Source of the DNA: Sheuella sp.
Lineage (GTDB): Bacteria > Pseudomonadota > Gammaproteobacteria > Burkholderiales > Burkholderiaceae_B
NCBI GenBank assembly: GCA_030650995.1
Contig: JAUSCY010000021.1
Coordinates: forward strand, 1-64,000
Reading direction: 5' to 3'
Length of the DNA stretch: 64,000 nucleotides
Below the pieces are notes generated by a model, which saw only the letters and a program-made list of their open reading frames with translations, had not been told where the DNA came from and searched no databases. This document shows, one piece after another, positions 38,335-47,091 of the stretch. The translations under genes and the position numbers were made by a program. Position 1 is the stretch's first letter. Every line of letters begins with the position of its first letter.

Positions 38335-38578
38335 GCGAGGACTCAGGAAAGACTTCAATACAGGCGGCTTCCGCAGCGCGCAAGGCAAACGTCGATGAAC
38401 CGATGCGTACGACAAGAGGATCAGAACCTGGCATCGTACGTCTGAGCAACACAATCTGCTCGCCAGGCATAAAACCTAATTCTTTAAGCTGTCGCTCACA
38501 GTCAGGCATTTCAGCTGAATGATGAATAGCAGCGATTCGGTAAGACTGGCCAATACGGGCGTTTTGCAGCGGGGACAT
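38327..38578 (-). CDS. feoA: Ferrous iron transport protein A
   Basis: FeoA is a small cytoplasmic SH3-like protein that supports FeoB. From the ATG at 38578 it has 83 residues (MSPLQNARIGQSYRI). The family pattern LKELGFMPGEQIVLLRR and a final VVRIGSSTFALRAAEAACI are clear. An upstream TTG at 38605 would add nine residues. It overlaps feoB by 8 bases. No feoC is visible. Iron regulation is expected from the family, but I see only a poor Fur-box-like match upstream. Confidence 0.93.
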   Translation of the reverse strand: MSPLQNARIGQSYRIAAIHHSAEMPDCERQLKELGFMPGEQIVLLRRTMPGSDPLVVRIGSSTFALRAAEAACIEVFPESSHD

Positions 38579-38645
38579 TATTCTGGAAAAGACTACTTTC
38601 ACCAAACGATAACGATTCCTATTCTAGCCCAGTATTATTTTTGGC

Positions 38646-38909
38646 TTGCGCCTGTCGCGCATGCCGGACAGACTCGTATGCGCGACCACTGCCCTCGCAT
38701 GCACCAAAACCGAGGAACAGCTTATTCACGGCATCTGCAAAGCGATCGCTTCGCAAGAACCCTACGTTCTCGCCTGGGTGGGTGCAGCGGAACATGATTC
38801 TCAAAAATCAATAAGATTTTTAGGAAGTTATGGCGTAGAAATCAAAGACCTGAAAAATTTATTCGTAAGTTGGGATGAAAGAACGCCCAGTGGCATGGGA
38901 CCGGTATAA
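38646..38909 (+). pseudogene. Remnant of a GAF-domain signalling protein
   Basis: The frame TEEQLIHGICKAI, YVLAWVGAAEHD, SIRFLGSYGVE and WDERTPSGMGP follows the usual start of GAF domains found in diguanylate cyclases and sensor kinases (EQELFDEICR...MAWVGLAE...GRGP). It breaks off at a stop right after GMGP, where an intact GAF domain would continue for about 80 residues. No start with a ribosome site is visible, and neither flank shows a GGDEF or kinase domain. I read it as a decayed gene fragment. The rest of the 38579-39005 interval, between feoA and the amidohydrolase, shows nothing else I can support. Confidence 0.6.
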
Positions 38910-39005
38910 CACTTTAGAAAAACTTATCCAGTCCTGACAGTCAAGCCAACAACAAAGTCATCGGTGCGACACTTAACGCAAGACCGTAAGAATTGCGTCT
39001 GATAC

Positions 39006-41054
39006 TCAAGGATTAAGTCTACGTAAAATTGGCAGACCCGTTACAAATGGCTTGATGCCGAGCACTTGATTGATTTCATTCGGATATATCAATTTACCTC
39101 GTGTGATCACTGCGACGACTTTACGGATATCCTCAATATTTTTGGTCGGGTCTCCGTCTACGAGCACCATGTCGGCCATCTTACCTGTCGTAATGGTGCC
39201 ACGATTATTAAGCGTATTTGAAAATTTCGCACCGTTATACGTTGCAATCTGAAGCGCCTGTGAAGGTGTCAATCCAGCTTTGACATAGAGTGCCAGCTCA
39301 CTGTGCAAAGTAAATCCGGCAAGTCCATCAGTACCAGCCACAATAGGTATCCCCGCGCGATAGAGCTTCCCAACGAACTCAATCATTTTTTTATAGGAAG
39401 CCTCATAACGTCTGGCAGTCTTATCATCGGGTATTTTCATCGTCCCGGTCTTGAAACTGCGCATAATATCTGGTGGCATATTGGACGCAATCGCTTTATA
39501 GGGATCGGCTATCTCTCCATTGCGCTGCTTAATAAAATCAAAAGTCGCGAGTGTTGGATCAACAACAATATTATTTTTTTTCAATCGCTCAATGAACTCC
39601 TGAACTTCAGGCCCATTCAAATTCATATCTGCCCCTTTTTCAGCCGGCAGATAAAACCGCTCTAATGTACGTGTGTCAGTTTGATCTGTAACCAGAAAAT
39701 TGAGCATGAGCTGGTTGATATGATGGATTTCATCAAATCCCTCTTCAATGGCTTCGTCAGCCCGCATAAAAGCAGGGATATGGCCACTGACTTTAAGTCC
39801 GCGCTTATGGGCATAAGAAACTGACTCGGTAATCAGTTCACGCGGAAAGGAGTTGTAAATCTTTAATTGTGAATAGCCACGCAACGCATACCAGTCAATG
39901 GCGTGTTTAATGTCACTCAAATCAGTAATTGAAAAACCATCGTGCGAAGCATAGGGACTGTCTCCGTCCACAAACCCTGCCGGGATCAATCGCGGGGCAA
40001 GCAAACGACCCTCTGCAGTCTCGTCAAGCATTTGCTGCAAAGTTTCATTTGCATTACCCAGGTCCCGAACAGAAGTCACGCCTGCGGTCAGGTGGTACGC
40101 CGCAGACCAGCGATTCACATGCGCATGCATATCAAACAAGCCTGGCAACAGTACGCGCCCGGCTGCATTGATTTCATTATCGACAGGCGTCAGATTCAAT
40201 CCGGCAGGAAACACGCCTGTAATTCGATCCCTAAGCACATAGACATCGGAGGGCGGACTAAGCGTAGCGGTCTCTGAATTAAAAACTCGGGCATTACGAA
40301 TAACCGTCAGCCCCGGCATGGGATGCTGCAACTGCTCGGCACGCTTGGCAAGAATTCTGGCGGAAGCTTCTTCCTGACTTTTCTTTAATTCAACTAAATT
40401 CGATTGCCAACCCTCTTTGATGACGGCGAAATTACCTGGCAAAATAGCTGCGAATAAATGACTATCGCTATCTGTCGAAGCCCAGAAAAACTGCGGGCTC
40501 AAACCTATGCCTGTGTGCATGACAAGCTGCACAACCTGACTTTGATCATTATGTGTAACGACCACTTCATCCAGACGCTGCTGCACCAGAGTTCCTTCTG
40601 GCAGCAAGGGTAAGTTAGCGGGCCTTGCGTTCGACATCGCCGAAATCATCAGCGAATTGACCTCCCATGACGAATCAAGAGGCAGGTAAAAAGCTTTACC
40701 TCTTACACGCTTATTACCCCGTTCGGATTTTGAGCTCCACTCGGCCAGATTTCCTTTGCGCGTAAATCGTTCATCGACCGCGCCGCCCATTTCCGAAGTT
40801 CCCGTTACCTGGTACTCAAGCATGGTCTGATCAGGGGCGAGCTTAATGACCTCATCAAGAGTCGGGCCACGTCCATTTTCCTTGAAATCAAAATGGACTT
40901 TGATCGTATCCTGCCCGATGCGCTCAACGATTTGTTCGCCCGCGACTGTGCCGTTATCAAGCAGAATGGTGTAGCGAGTGGTGCGAGGATTTTCGGCGTA
41001 TGCGAAATTCAATGTAAGTATTGAAAGTGCAAAGGCAATCAGGTGTTTGAACAT
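39006..41054 (-). CDS. Secreted amidohydrolase family protein with an extra N-terminal domain
   Basis: A 682-residue protein starting at MFKHLIAFAL, with a signal peptide cut near FAYA/ENP. Residues 21-240 form a domain I do not recognise. From about 248 on it is a metal-dependent amidohydrolase: HAH (310-312) in GLFDMHAHVNRW, Lys398 (QLKIYN) as likely carboxylated lysine, His425 in VSGHIP, HH at 444-445, and Asp576 in VAGTDGLAGF. This is the imidazolonepropionase/prolidase-type subgroup. It probably hydrolyses an amide or peptide in the periplasm. The strand is opposite to the neighbouring deacylase gene. Confidence 0.88.
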   Translation of the reverse strand: MFKHLIAFALSILTLNFAYAENPRTTRYTILLDNGTVAGEQIVERIGQDTIKVHFDFKENGRGPTLDEVIKLAPDQTMLEYQVTGTSEMGGAVDERFTRKGNLAEWSSKSERGNKRVRGKAFYLPLDSSWEVNSLMISAMSNARPANLPLLPEGTLVQQRLDEVVVTHNDQSQVVQLVMHTGIGLSPQFFWASTDSDSHLFAAILPGNFAVIKEGWQSNLVELKKSQEEASARILAKRAEQLQHPMPGLTVIRNARVFNSETATLSPPSDVYVLRDRITGVFPAGLNLTPVDNEINAAGRVLLPGLFDMHAHVNRWSAAYHLTAGVTSVRDLGNANETLQQMLDETAEGRLLAPRLIPAGFVDGDSPYASHDGFSITDLSDIKHAIDWYALRGYSQLKIYNSFPRELITESVSYAHKRGLKVSGHIPAFMRADEAIEEGFDEIHHINQLMLNFLVTDQTDTRTLERFYLPAEKGADMNLNGPEVQEFIERLKKNNIVVDPTLATFDFIKQRNGEIADPYKAIASNMPPDIMRSFKTGTMKIPDDKTARRYEASYKKMIEFVGKLYRAGIPIVAGTDGLAGFTLHSELALYVKAGLTPSQALQIATYNGAKFSNTLNNRGTITTGKMADMVLVDGDPTKNIEDIRKVVAVITRGKLIYPNEINQVLGIKPFVTGLPILRRLNP

Positions 41055-41229
41055 GTCTGGATCAAGGTTACTGCTATTTGAAACGACAACAGGCCGCATT
41101 CAAGATGCGCAATGGTAACGCAATGCATGGATATTCAGTCCATATATAACTGAAGCGGTAAAATTGCCAATGTTTTAAAGCACAAATTGCTAAAAATGAT
41201 TTATTTACAAAATTTCCAGAGCCCATTTC

Positions 41230-42249
41230 ATGTCATTTCCTTCCTCTAATCTGACTGCACTGCCTGAGCAAATCCCTCTTTCCCAGGAAAGACCTTTTCA
41301 GGCTATACGATTTACAAGCCCTTTACCCGGGCCGCACATTCTCGTGACGGCCGCGGTGCATGGCAATGAAACGGCTGGAACTTTTGCAATGACGCGCATC
41401 ATCAAACAAATAGAAGATGGCGACATTACATTGCAAGGAGGTGGGCTCACACTCATTCCTGTGACAAATCCAAAAGCTTACCGGCTACAACGACGCGCTG
41501 GTGACCGCAACCTGAATCGGCGCCTCGCACCTGTTGATCATCCTCAACAGTATGAGGACTATGTCGCGAACTGGTTATGCCCAATACTTGCTGAACACGA
41601 TGGTTTACTGGATCTGCATTCATTCCAGAGCGGTGACATGCCATTTGCGCTGTTTGGACCGCAGAACAATCAGGATGCACTTGAGCCCTTTACACAAGCT
41701 GCAATAGAGGAAACTATCGTCCAGCGTCTGGGATGCAGCCGTTTTGTATACGGATGGCTCGATACCTATGCGAAAGGAATAAAACGCCGCGCCAAAGAAG
41801 TTGAATCAGGTCGATTTGACGCCAGACAAGTCGATATCGATTCGGCATATGGGGTGGGCACAACGGAATATATGCGTGCTAAGGGCGGCTGGGCGATCAC
41901 CCTGGAATGTGGACAACACGACGACATTGCGGGTCGAGAGGTCGCTTATCAAGCCATTATCAATACACTTATCCTGACCGGGCTGATTGCAGGCCCAACA
42001 CCTCAGCCAGCAAAAGATCCACAGATTCTAGGACTGTTCGACGTGTTTGATCGGTTTCATGCTGGTGATTCATTTGCCAAACCCTGGAAAAGTTTTGACA
42101 AGATTGCCAAAGGTGAATTAATCGGAACCCGCGCTGATGGCAACACCATCGAAGCCGAGCAAGATTGCTTGATTGTTTTTCCAAATATGAAATCACAACC
42201 TGGGCAAGAGTGGTTTTATCTTGCTCGCGAAGGGGGACGTCTGTCATAG
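41230..42249 (+). CDS. Succinylglutamate desuccinylase/aspartoacylase family hydrolase
   Basis: A 339-residue zinc carboxypeptidase-fold deacylase. Zn ligands are visible as His44 and Glu47 in AAVHGNETAG and His130 in LLDLHSFQSG. NPKAYRLQRRAGDRNLNR provides the substrate arginine/asparagine pair, and a C-terminal beta domain follows. It is not in an ast arginine-catabolism operon, so calling it AstE is not justified. It is divergent from the amidohydrolase across a 175-base gap; both could act on N-acylated compounds. Confidence 0.86.
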   Translation: MSFPSSNLTALPEQIPLSQERPFQAIRFTSPLPGPHILVTAAVHGNETAGTFAMTRIIKQIEDGDITLQGGGLTLIPVTNPKAYRLQRRAGDRNLNRRLAPVDHPQQYEDYVANWLCPILAEHDGLLDLHSFQSGDMPFALFGPQNNQDALEPFTQAAIEETIVQRLGCSRFVYGWLDTYAKGIKRRAKEVESGRFDARQVDIDSAYGVGTTEYMRAKGGWAITLECGQHDDIAGREVAYQAIINTLILTGLIAGPTPQPAKDPQILGLFDVFDRFHAGDSFAKPWKSFDKIAKGELIGTRADGNTIEAEQDCLIVFPNMKSQPGQEWFYLAREGGRLS

Positions 42250-42295
42250 GCAGACTCTTGTTAGCCCAAAAAAATAATTATTATTGAACCAGGCA

Positions 42296-42348
42296 GTACA
42301 GTTTACCTTGACACAGGTATGCCGCACCGATAAACTGTACCGAACAGT
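42296..42348. promoter_or_regulatory. Promoter embedded in inverted repeats, upstream of the efflux operon
   Basis: A candidate promoter TTGACA (42308-42313), 17-bp spacer, TAAACT (42331-42336) drives the efflux operon. Perfect 10-bp inverted arms GTACAGTTTA (42296-42305) and TAAACTGTAC (42331-42340) flank the -35 box and cover the -10 box. A second, tighter palindrome ACTGT-N5-ACAGT lies at 42334-42348. The layout suits a TetR-like repressor, but no such gene is adjacent. Confidence 0.65.
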
Positions 42349-42365
42349 ACATATTAGGATTGGTT

Positions 42366-43832
42366 ATGCCCTCCACTACGCACACGCATTTCAGACGTCT
42401 GAAGGGATGGCGACCTCTTTACCTCGCAGCCCTGGTATTTGCAATAGGAGGCTGTGCACAAATCCCCCCAGAGGAGCAAAACCTGTCTTCTCCGAAAAAC
42501 ATCAGTGACTATCAGACAACGGCCTCATTTACCGCCTCTGCTATGGCCTGGCCGGAATCGAACTGGTGGATCCAATACGGCGACCCTCAGCTCAACAAAC
42601 TGATCGAAGAAGCTCTCAGCAACTCACCCGACATCGCGATCGCCATTGCCCGCGTGCGTCAGTCAGAAGCCTCTGCCCAGGTTTCAGGAGCAAAATTACT
42701 GCCACAGATCGGTGCCGCTGCATCCATCACAGAGCAACAACAAAGTTACAACTATCTGAGTCCCGCCGCGTTCACCCCTCAAGGGTGGAACGATTATGGA
42801 ATGCTCGCGGCAGACATAAAATGGGAAATCGACTTCTGGGGAAAGAACCGTGCGGGTCTTGCAGCAGCCACATCTGAGCTTGAGGCGAGGCGTGCGGATC
42901 AGGCTCAGGCTAGACTGTTGATCTCAACCTCGGTCGCCACGGGTTACAGCGAATTAGCTCGATTATTTGCCGCAAACGCGACCGCTGAGCAAGCGGTTCT
43001 CGTCAGAAAAAAAACAGTCGAACTATTTTCCGAGCGCTACAAGAATGGCATGGAAAATCTGGGTAGTGTTCGTCAGGCAGAAGCTGGGCTGGCAGACGCA
43101 GAACAGCTTTACCTGCTCATACAAGAGCAAATAGGTTTGCAGCGCAATCGACTAGCTGCCCTGTTGGGAGCGGGACCAGATCGCGGACTCTCGATCACAC
43201 CTCCCAAACTGAATCTGAATCGTGATTTTGGCTTGCCAAAAGAACTCAGTGTCAATCTGCTGGGAAGACGTCCCGATATCGTGGCAGCCAGATTACAAGC
43301 ACAGGCACAATCGAGTCGCATTGATCAAAAACAAGCTGAGTTTTATCCAAATATCAATCTGATGGGATTGATAGGATTCCAGTCGCTGGGACTGAATGTA
43401 TTGACCCAGAGTAGCTCCACGATTGGAAGCGTTGGCCCTGCTCTGTATCTGCCGATATTTACCGGCGGCAGACTGACCGGTGAACTTCGCGGTGCTAGAG
43501 CGCAATACGAAGAAGCGGTTGGTAATTACAACCAGACCATTGTTAAAGCCCTGCAAGATGTTGCTGATGCGGCACTTAGCAAAAAATCCCTCACCCCCAG
43601 ACTGATCAAGACTGGAGATGCGTTGAATGCAGCAACCGATGCCTATCGTGTCGCACGCGAACGCTACGAAGGTAGTCTTTCGAGCTATCTCGAAGTATTA
43701 ACAGCAGAAGACGCCATGCTCAGCAATATGCGTCTGCTGACCGATCTGCAGTCGCGTGCGTTCACTCTGGATATCGCGTTGACGCGTGCACTGGGCGGTG
43801 GCTATAAAAACGAGAGCGCAATAGCTAATTGA
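42366..43832 (+). CDS. Outer-membrane efflux lipoprotein, NodT family
   Basis: The outer-membrane channel of a tripartite pump, 488 residues from the ATG at 42366. The signal ends in a lipobox (AIGGCAQ), so the protein is acylated. Two OEP repeats follow; WWIQYGDPQLNKLIEEAL opens the first, WEIDFWGKNRAGLAAA is a typical NodT motif, and LLGRRPDIVAARLQAQAQ opens the second. It is the first gene of an operon with EmrA-like and EmrB-like genes, which together would move drugs or other toxic compounds from cytoplasm to outside. Confidence 0.94.
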   Translation: MPSTTHTHFRRLKGWRPLYLAALVFAIGGCAQIPPEEQNLSSPKNISDYQTTASFTASAMAWPESNWWIQYGDPQLNKLIEEALSNSPDIAIAIARVRQSEASAQVSGAKLLPQIGAAASITEQQQSYNYLSPAAFTPQGWNDYGMLAADIKWEIDFWGKNRAGLAAATSELEARRADQAQARLLISTSVATGYSELARLFAANATAEQAVLVRKKTVELFSERYKNGMENLGSVRQAEAGLADAEQLYLLIQEQIGLQRNRLAALLGAGPDRGLSITPPKLNLNRDFGLPKELSVNLLGRRPDIVAARLQAQAQSSRIDQKQAEFYPNINLMGLIGFQSLGLNVLTQSSSTIGSVGPALYLPIFTGGRLTGELRGARAQYEEAVGNYNQTIVKALQDVADAALSKKSLTPRLIKTGDALNAATDAYRVARERYEGSLSSYLEVLTAEDAMLSNMRLLTDLQSRAFTLDIALTRALGGGYKNESAIAN

Positions 43833-43846
43833 ATATGGAATCCAAT

Positions 43847-44989
43847 ATGACTGAAAATATCGATCACAGCAACACCACACTGATTCCAGATCCTGCTGCG
43901 AAACAACGTCGTAAAAAACTTTTGATCGGCCTGGGTTCGATCGTGGCTATCGGCGCACTGACTACGACCGCTTACTGGTTGCTGTATGGGTCACATTTTG
44001 TCTCGACAGACAACGCCTACGCCGCAGTGGAGATTGCTCAAATCACGCCATCCATCTCGGGCACGATTGGTGAAATCAATGTGACAGACACACAGTCTGT
44101 CAAAAAGAACGACGTGCTTGTTCTGATCGATCCAAAGGACGCAAAAATTGCTGTGGCGCAAGCGCAAGCAGAACTCGGTCGTGCCACGCGGCGCGTAAAA
44201 GCTTTCGTTGCAAATGATACCGGGCTTACTGCACAGGTTGCAGCCCGAGATGCAGAAGAAAAAAGTGCAGCCGCCAGACTCAGTTCGGCAGAAGCAGATT
44301 TCGAGCGCGCCAAAGTTGACCTAAAGAGGCGCGAAGCGTTGAAAGCTTCTGGTTCTGTATCAGGAGACGAACTCACACGCGCAATAAATGCGTACGAATC
44401 AGCTAAAGCCAATCTCACTTCAGCCAAAGCAGCCATTGCACAAGCCAGCGCGAACCGCAGCGCGACCCTGGGCTCGAAAGAAGCCAATGCGGTATTAATT
44501 GCCGGCGTAAATGAAGAAAATAATCCTGAGGTCTTATTGGCGCGTGCAAAACTTGAACAAGCACAACTCGATCTGGAGCGAACAGTCATCCGTGCACCCA
44601 TCGATGGTGTGGTCGCAAAACGCCAAGTACAACTGGGACAGCGTGTACAAGCTGGCATGCCACTTATGACCGTAGTACCCATCCAGAATATACATATTGA
44701 TGCAAATTTCAAAGAGGTACAACTTAAAAAAGTACGAATCGGTCAACCTGTCACAGCGTACGCAGATATTTATGGTGATACGGTTGTCTATCATGGCAAA
44801 GTCGAAGGAATCGCTGGCGGCTCAGGCGCAGCCTTTTCCGCAATCCCTGCACAAAATGCAACAGGAAACTGGATCAAGGTCGTTCAACGCCTGCCTGTCA
44901 GGATCAGTCTGGATCCCGCTGAGCTGGAAAAAAATCCACTCAAAGTCGGCTTATCCATGTCTGTAAAAATTGATACCCGTAATCACTGA
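43847..44989 (+). CDS. HlyD/EmrA family membrane-fusion protein
   Basis: The periplasmic adaptor of the pump, about 380 residues from MTENIDHSN; in-frame ATG (43835) and TTG (43829) codons upstream are possible starts. One N-terminal membrane anchor (LLIGLGSIVAIGALTTTAYWLLYG) is followed by GSHFVSTDNAYAAVEIAQITP, the EmrA signature, then the lipoyl half-motif, a long alpha-helical coiled-coil hairpin rich in Ala/Glu/Arg (about 95-210), and IRAPIDGVVAKRQVQLGQRVQAG. It starts 14 bases after the NodT stop. Confidence 0.94.
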   Translation: MTENIDHSNTTLIPDPAAKQRRKKLLIGLGSIVAIGALTTTAYWLLYGSHFVSTDNAYAAVEIAQITPSISGTIGEINVTDTQSVKKNDVLVLIDPKDAKIAVAQAQAELGRATRRVKAFVANDTGLTAQVAARDAEEKSAAARLSSAEADFERAKVDLKRREALKASGSVSGDELTRAINAYESAKANLTSAKAAIAQASANRSATLGSKEANAVLIAGVNEENNPEVLLARAKLEQAQLDLERTVIRAPIDGVVAKRQVQLGQRVQAGMPLMTVVPIQNIHIDANFKEVQLKKVRIGQPVTAYADIYGDTVVYHGKVEGIAGGSGAAFSAIPAQNATGNWIKVVQRLPVRISLDPAELEKNPLKVGLSMSVKIDTRNH

Positions 44990-45003
44990 CTGCGGATCGA
45001 TAC

Positions 45004-46548
45004 GTGAATCACTCCCAACCCCTTGCTCACGGCCAGCAACACCTGACAGGTGGCATGCTTTGGGTCGCCGCACTTTTACTTGCAGCGGCGAACTTTATCG
45101 CAGTGCTCGACATGACGATTGCAAACGTCTCGGTACCCAATATTGCAGGAGGTCTGGGCGCGACACTGAGCCAGGGGACCTGGGTCATCACCTCCTATGC
45201 GGTTGCTGAAGCGATCAGCGTACCGCTCACGGGATGGCTTGCCAGCCGCTTTGGTGCCGTTCGGGTTTTTGTAACGTCGATGGCATTGTTTGGCTTGTTT
45301 TCTGTTTTGTGCGGTTTTGCAAACTCACTTGGTATGCTGGTTTTTGCGCGCGTCTGTCAGGGCCTGGCTGGTGGTCCGCTCATGCCGCTTTCGCAAACAC
45401 TATTACTAAGAATATTCCCCCCGGAAAAAGCGCCCGCAGCAATTGGGCTATGGGCAATGACCACGCTCGTGGCACCGGTCGTCGGGCCAATCCTTGGCGG
45501 CTATCTATGCGATGAGTATTCTTGGCCGTGGATTTTTTATATCAATATGCCGATCGCGCTAGCATGCGCGTATTTTGCCTGGAAATTGCTCAAACGCTAC
45601 GAAAACAAACTACTGACTGACCCAATCGATACAGTAGGACTTGTCCTATTGATTATCTGGGTCGGGTCCTTGCAAATCATGCTCGACGAGGGCAAACAAC
45701 TCGACTGGTTTGCCTCAAACCAGATCATCGGCTTAGCCATTACTGCGGCAATTGGTTTTGCAGCCTTTATGATCTGGGAGATGAATACTGCGCATCCGAT
45801 TGTTGATCTGCGAGTGTTCAGACACAGAGGTTTTACGATCAGCGTACTGACCATCAGTCTTGCGTTCGGGGCATTTTTTGGCGCCAATGTATTGACGCCA
45901 CTCTGGTTACAGAGCTTTATGAGTTACACCTCAACGCAGGCAGGTATGGCCACTGCTTGGTCTGGCGTGCTCGCAATTCTGGTGGCTCCGCTCGCGGCAG
46001 GGCTGTCCAGCAAAGTCGATCCCCGCAAACTGGTATTTATCGGAGTGCTCTGGCTGGGGATCGTTACACTCTGGCGCAGTTTTGCAACGACAGACATGAC
46101 GTATTGGGATATTTCAATACCGCTATTAGTTATGGGCGTGGGTCTGCCCTTTTTCTTTGTCCCTTCGACTGGGCTAGCGCTTGCCAGTGTTGATCCCGAA
46201 GAAACTGCCTCTGCTGCCGGCTTGATGAATTTTTTGCGAACGCTGTCAGGCGCCTTTGCTACCTCGCTGGTGACAACGTTCTGGGAAGATGAAACCACGC
46301 GCAATCGCGCTGAACTCGTTGGTCTGACTGATATCGATCAAAGTCTGCGCGCAGGACTTGAACAATCAGGTATGACCAGTGAGGCCGCTCTGCAGACGAT
46401 TGAATTCATGATCAATGGTCAAAGCGTAATGCTCGCAACTAATCAAATTATGCTGGTAATGGGTATTAGCTTTGTGTTTGCAGCCTCAGTAATCTGGCTC
46501 GCACCCAAACCGACACGCTCTGTCGATCCTGCTGCGGGTGGTCACTAA
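45004..46548 (+). CDS. DHA2 family drug:H+ antiporter, EmrB type
   Basis: A 514-residue inner-membrane transporter with 14 predicted helices. The start is GTG at 45004. Family motifs include LDMTIANVSVPNIAGGLGA (motif D1), TSYAVAEAISVPLTGWLASRFG (motif A) and ARVCQGLAGGPLMPLSQTLLLRIFP (motif B), with a WAMTTLVAPVVGPILGGYL motif C. It closes the three-gene efflux operon, lying 14 bases after the EmrA-like gene. Hydrophobic drugs or uncouplers are the usual substrates of the family; the real one is unknown. Confidence 0.95.
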   Translation: MNHSQPLAHGQQHLTGGMLWVAALLLAAANFIAVLDMTIANVSVPNIAGGLGATLSQGTWVITSYAVAEAISVPLTGWLASRFGAVRVFVTSMALFGLFSVLCGFANSLGMLVFARVCQGLAGGPLMPLSQTLLLRIFPPEKAPAAIGLWAMTTLVAPVVGPILGGYLCDEYSWPWIFYINMPIALACAYFAWKLLKRYENKLLTDPIDTVGLVLLIIWVGSLQIMLDEGKQLDWFASNQIIGLAITAAIGFAAFMIWEMNTAHPIVDLRVFRHRGFTISVLTISLAFGAFFGANVLTPLWLQSFMSYTSTQAGMATAWSGVLAILVAPLAAGLSSKVDPRKLVFIGVLWLGIVTLWRSFATTDMTYWDISIPLLVMGVGLPFFFVPSTGLALASVDPEETASAAGLMNFLRTLSGAFATSLVTTFWEDETTRNRAELVGLTDIDQSLRAGLEQSGMTSEAALQTIEFMINGQSVMLATNQIMLVMGISFVFAASVIWLAPKPTRSVDPAAGGH

Positions 46549-46591
46549 TCAGAGTCTGCGGTCACTTGGGTCACTTTTAATTCCTGGTGTT

Positions 46592-47089
46592 TTAGAGAAC
46601 AACCGGACTGTCAGGCAGTTCATTCACCTGAACGCCTGTCGCCGGGAAATTTTTAACTAACAGCGCTGTTGCGCACTGTATACCCGTCAATACTCCTGCC
46701 TCGTATGCAGCATTTTTAAAATCTGCGCGCATACGATTGCATATTTCGGTCCATTGCTGCTCCCCTACCCTGGCATGAATACCGCGATCTGCAATAATTT
46801 CAACGGCACGATCCGCCAGCAATAAATAAATCAGCACACCGCTGTTGTGCTCTGTATCCCACACACGGAATTGTGAAAAAAGTTCGATTGCACGTTCCCT
46901 GGCGCTCACTCCGTTAAAAACGGACAAACTATCCAGAGCAGGTTCAATCACAATGCGAAGTTCACCACTGTGCCCTGCTTCACTGGACTTGACTGCCTGA
47001 CCAATCGCTTTCAAGACACGTGGTGGAAAAGTACTGTTAAGGTGATATCTGGTTGTAAGGAAATGTCTGCCGATACGTTTGATATCCAT
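46592..47089 (-). CDS. TPM domain protein without membrane segments
   Basis: A protein of about 165 residues. The ATG at 47089 is preferred because it stands nine bases after GGGAG, whereas the ATG at 47098 touches it. The TPM (YgcG-like) fold is seen in ELRIVIEPALD, RERAIELFSQFRVWDTEHNSGVLIYLLLADRAVEIIADRGI and a final helix pair. It lacks a signal peptide, so it is probably cytoplasmic or membrane-associated. It begins 2 bases after the larger TPM protein. The exact role of TPM proteins with LemA is not settled; envelope maintenance is proposed. Confidence 0.86.
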   Translation of the reverse strand: MDIKRIGRHFLTTRYHLNSTFPPRVLKAIGQAVKSSEAGHSGELRIVIEPALDSLSVFNGVSARERAIELFSQFRVWDTEHNSGVLIYLLLADRAVEIIADRGIHARVGEQQWTEICNRMRADFKNAAYEAGVLTGIQCATALLVKNFPATGVQVNELPDSPVVL

Positions 47090-47091
47090 CA

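Noticed and set aside
36448-38454. A longer feoB start at 38454
   Set aside because: The extra 40 residues overlap feoA, are not family-like, and the ATG at 38334 gives the normal N terminus.
38598-38630. A Fur-box-like stretch upstream of feoA (AACGATAACGATTCC)
   Set aside because: Only the first hexamer is close to GATAAT and there is no good symmetry; too weak to list, although iron control of feo is common.
44038-44712. A 224-codon frame antisense to the EmrA-like gene, rich in Ser and Ala
   Set aside because: Its composition mirrors the Ala/Glu/Arg coiled coil on the other strand; no independent evidence.
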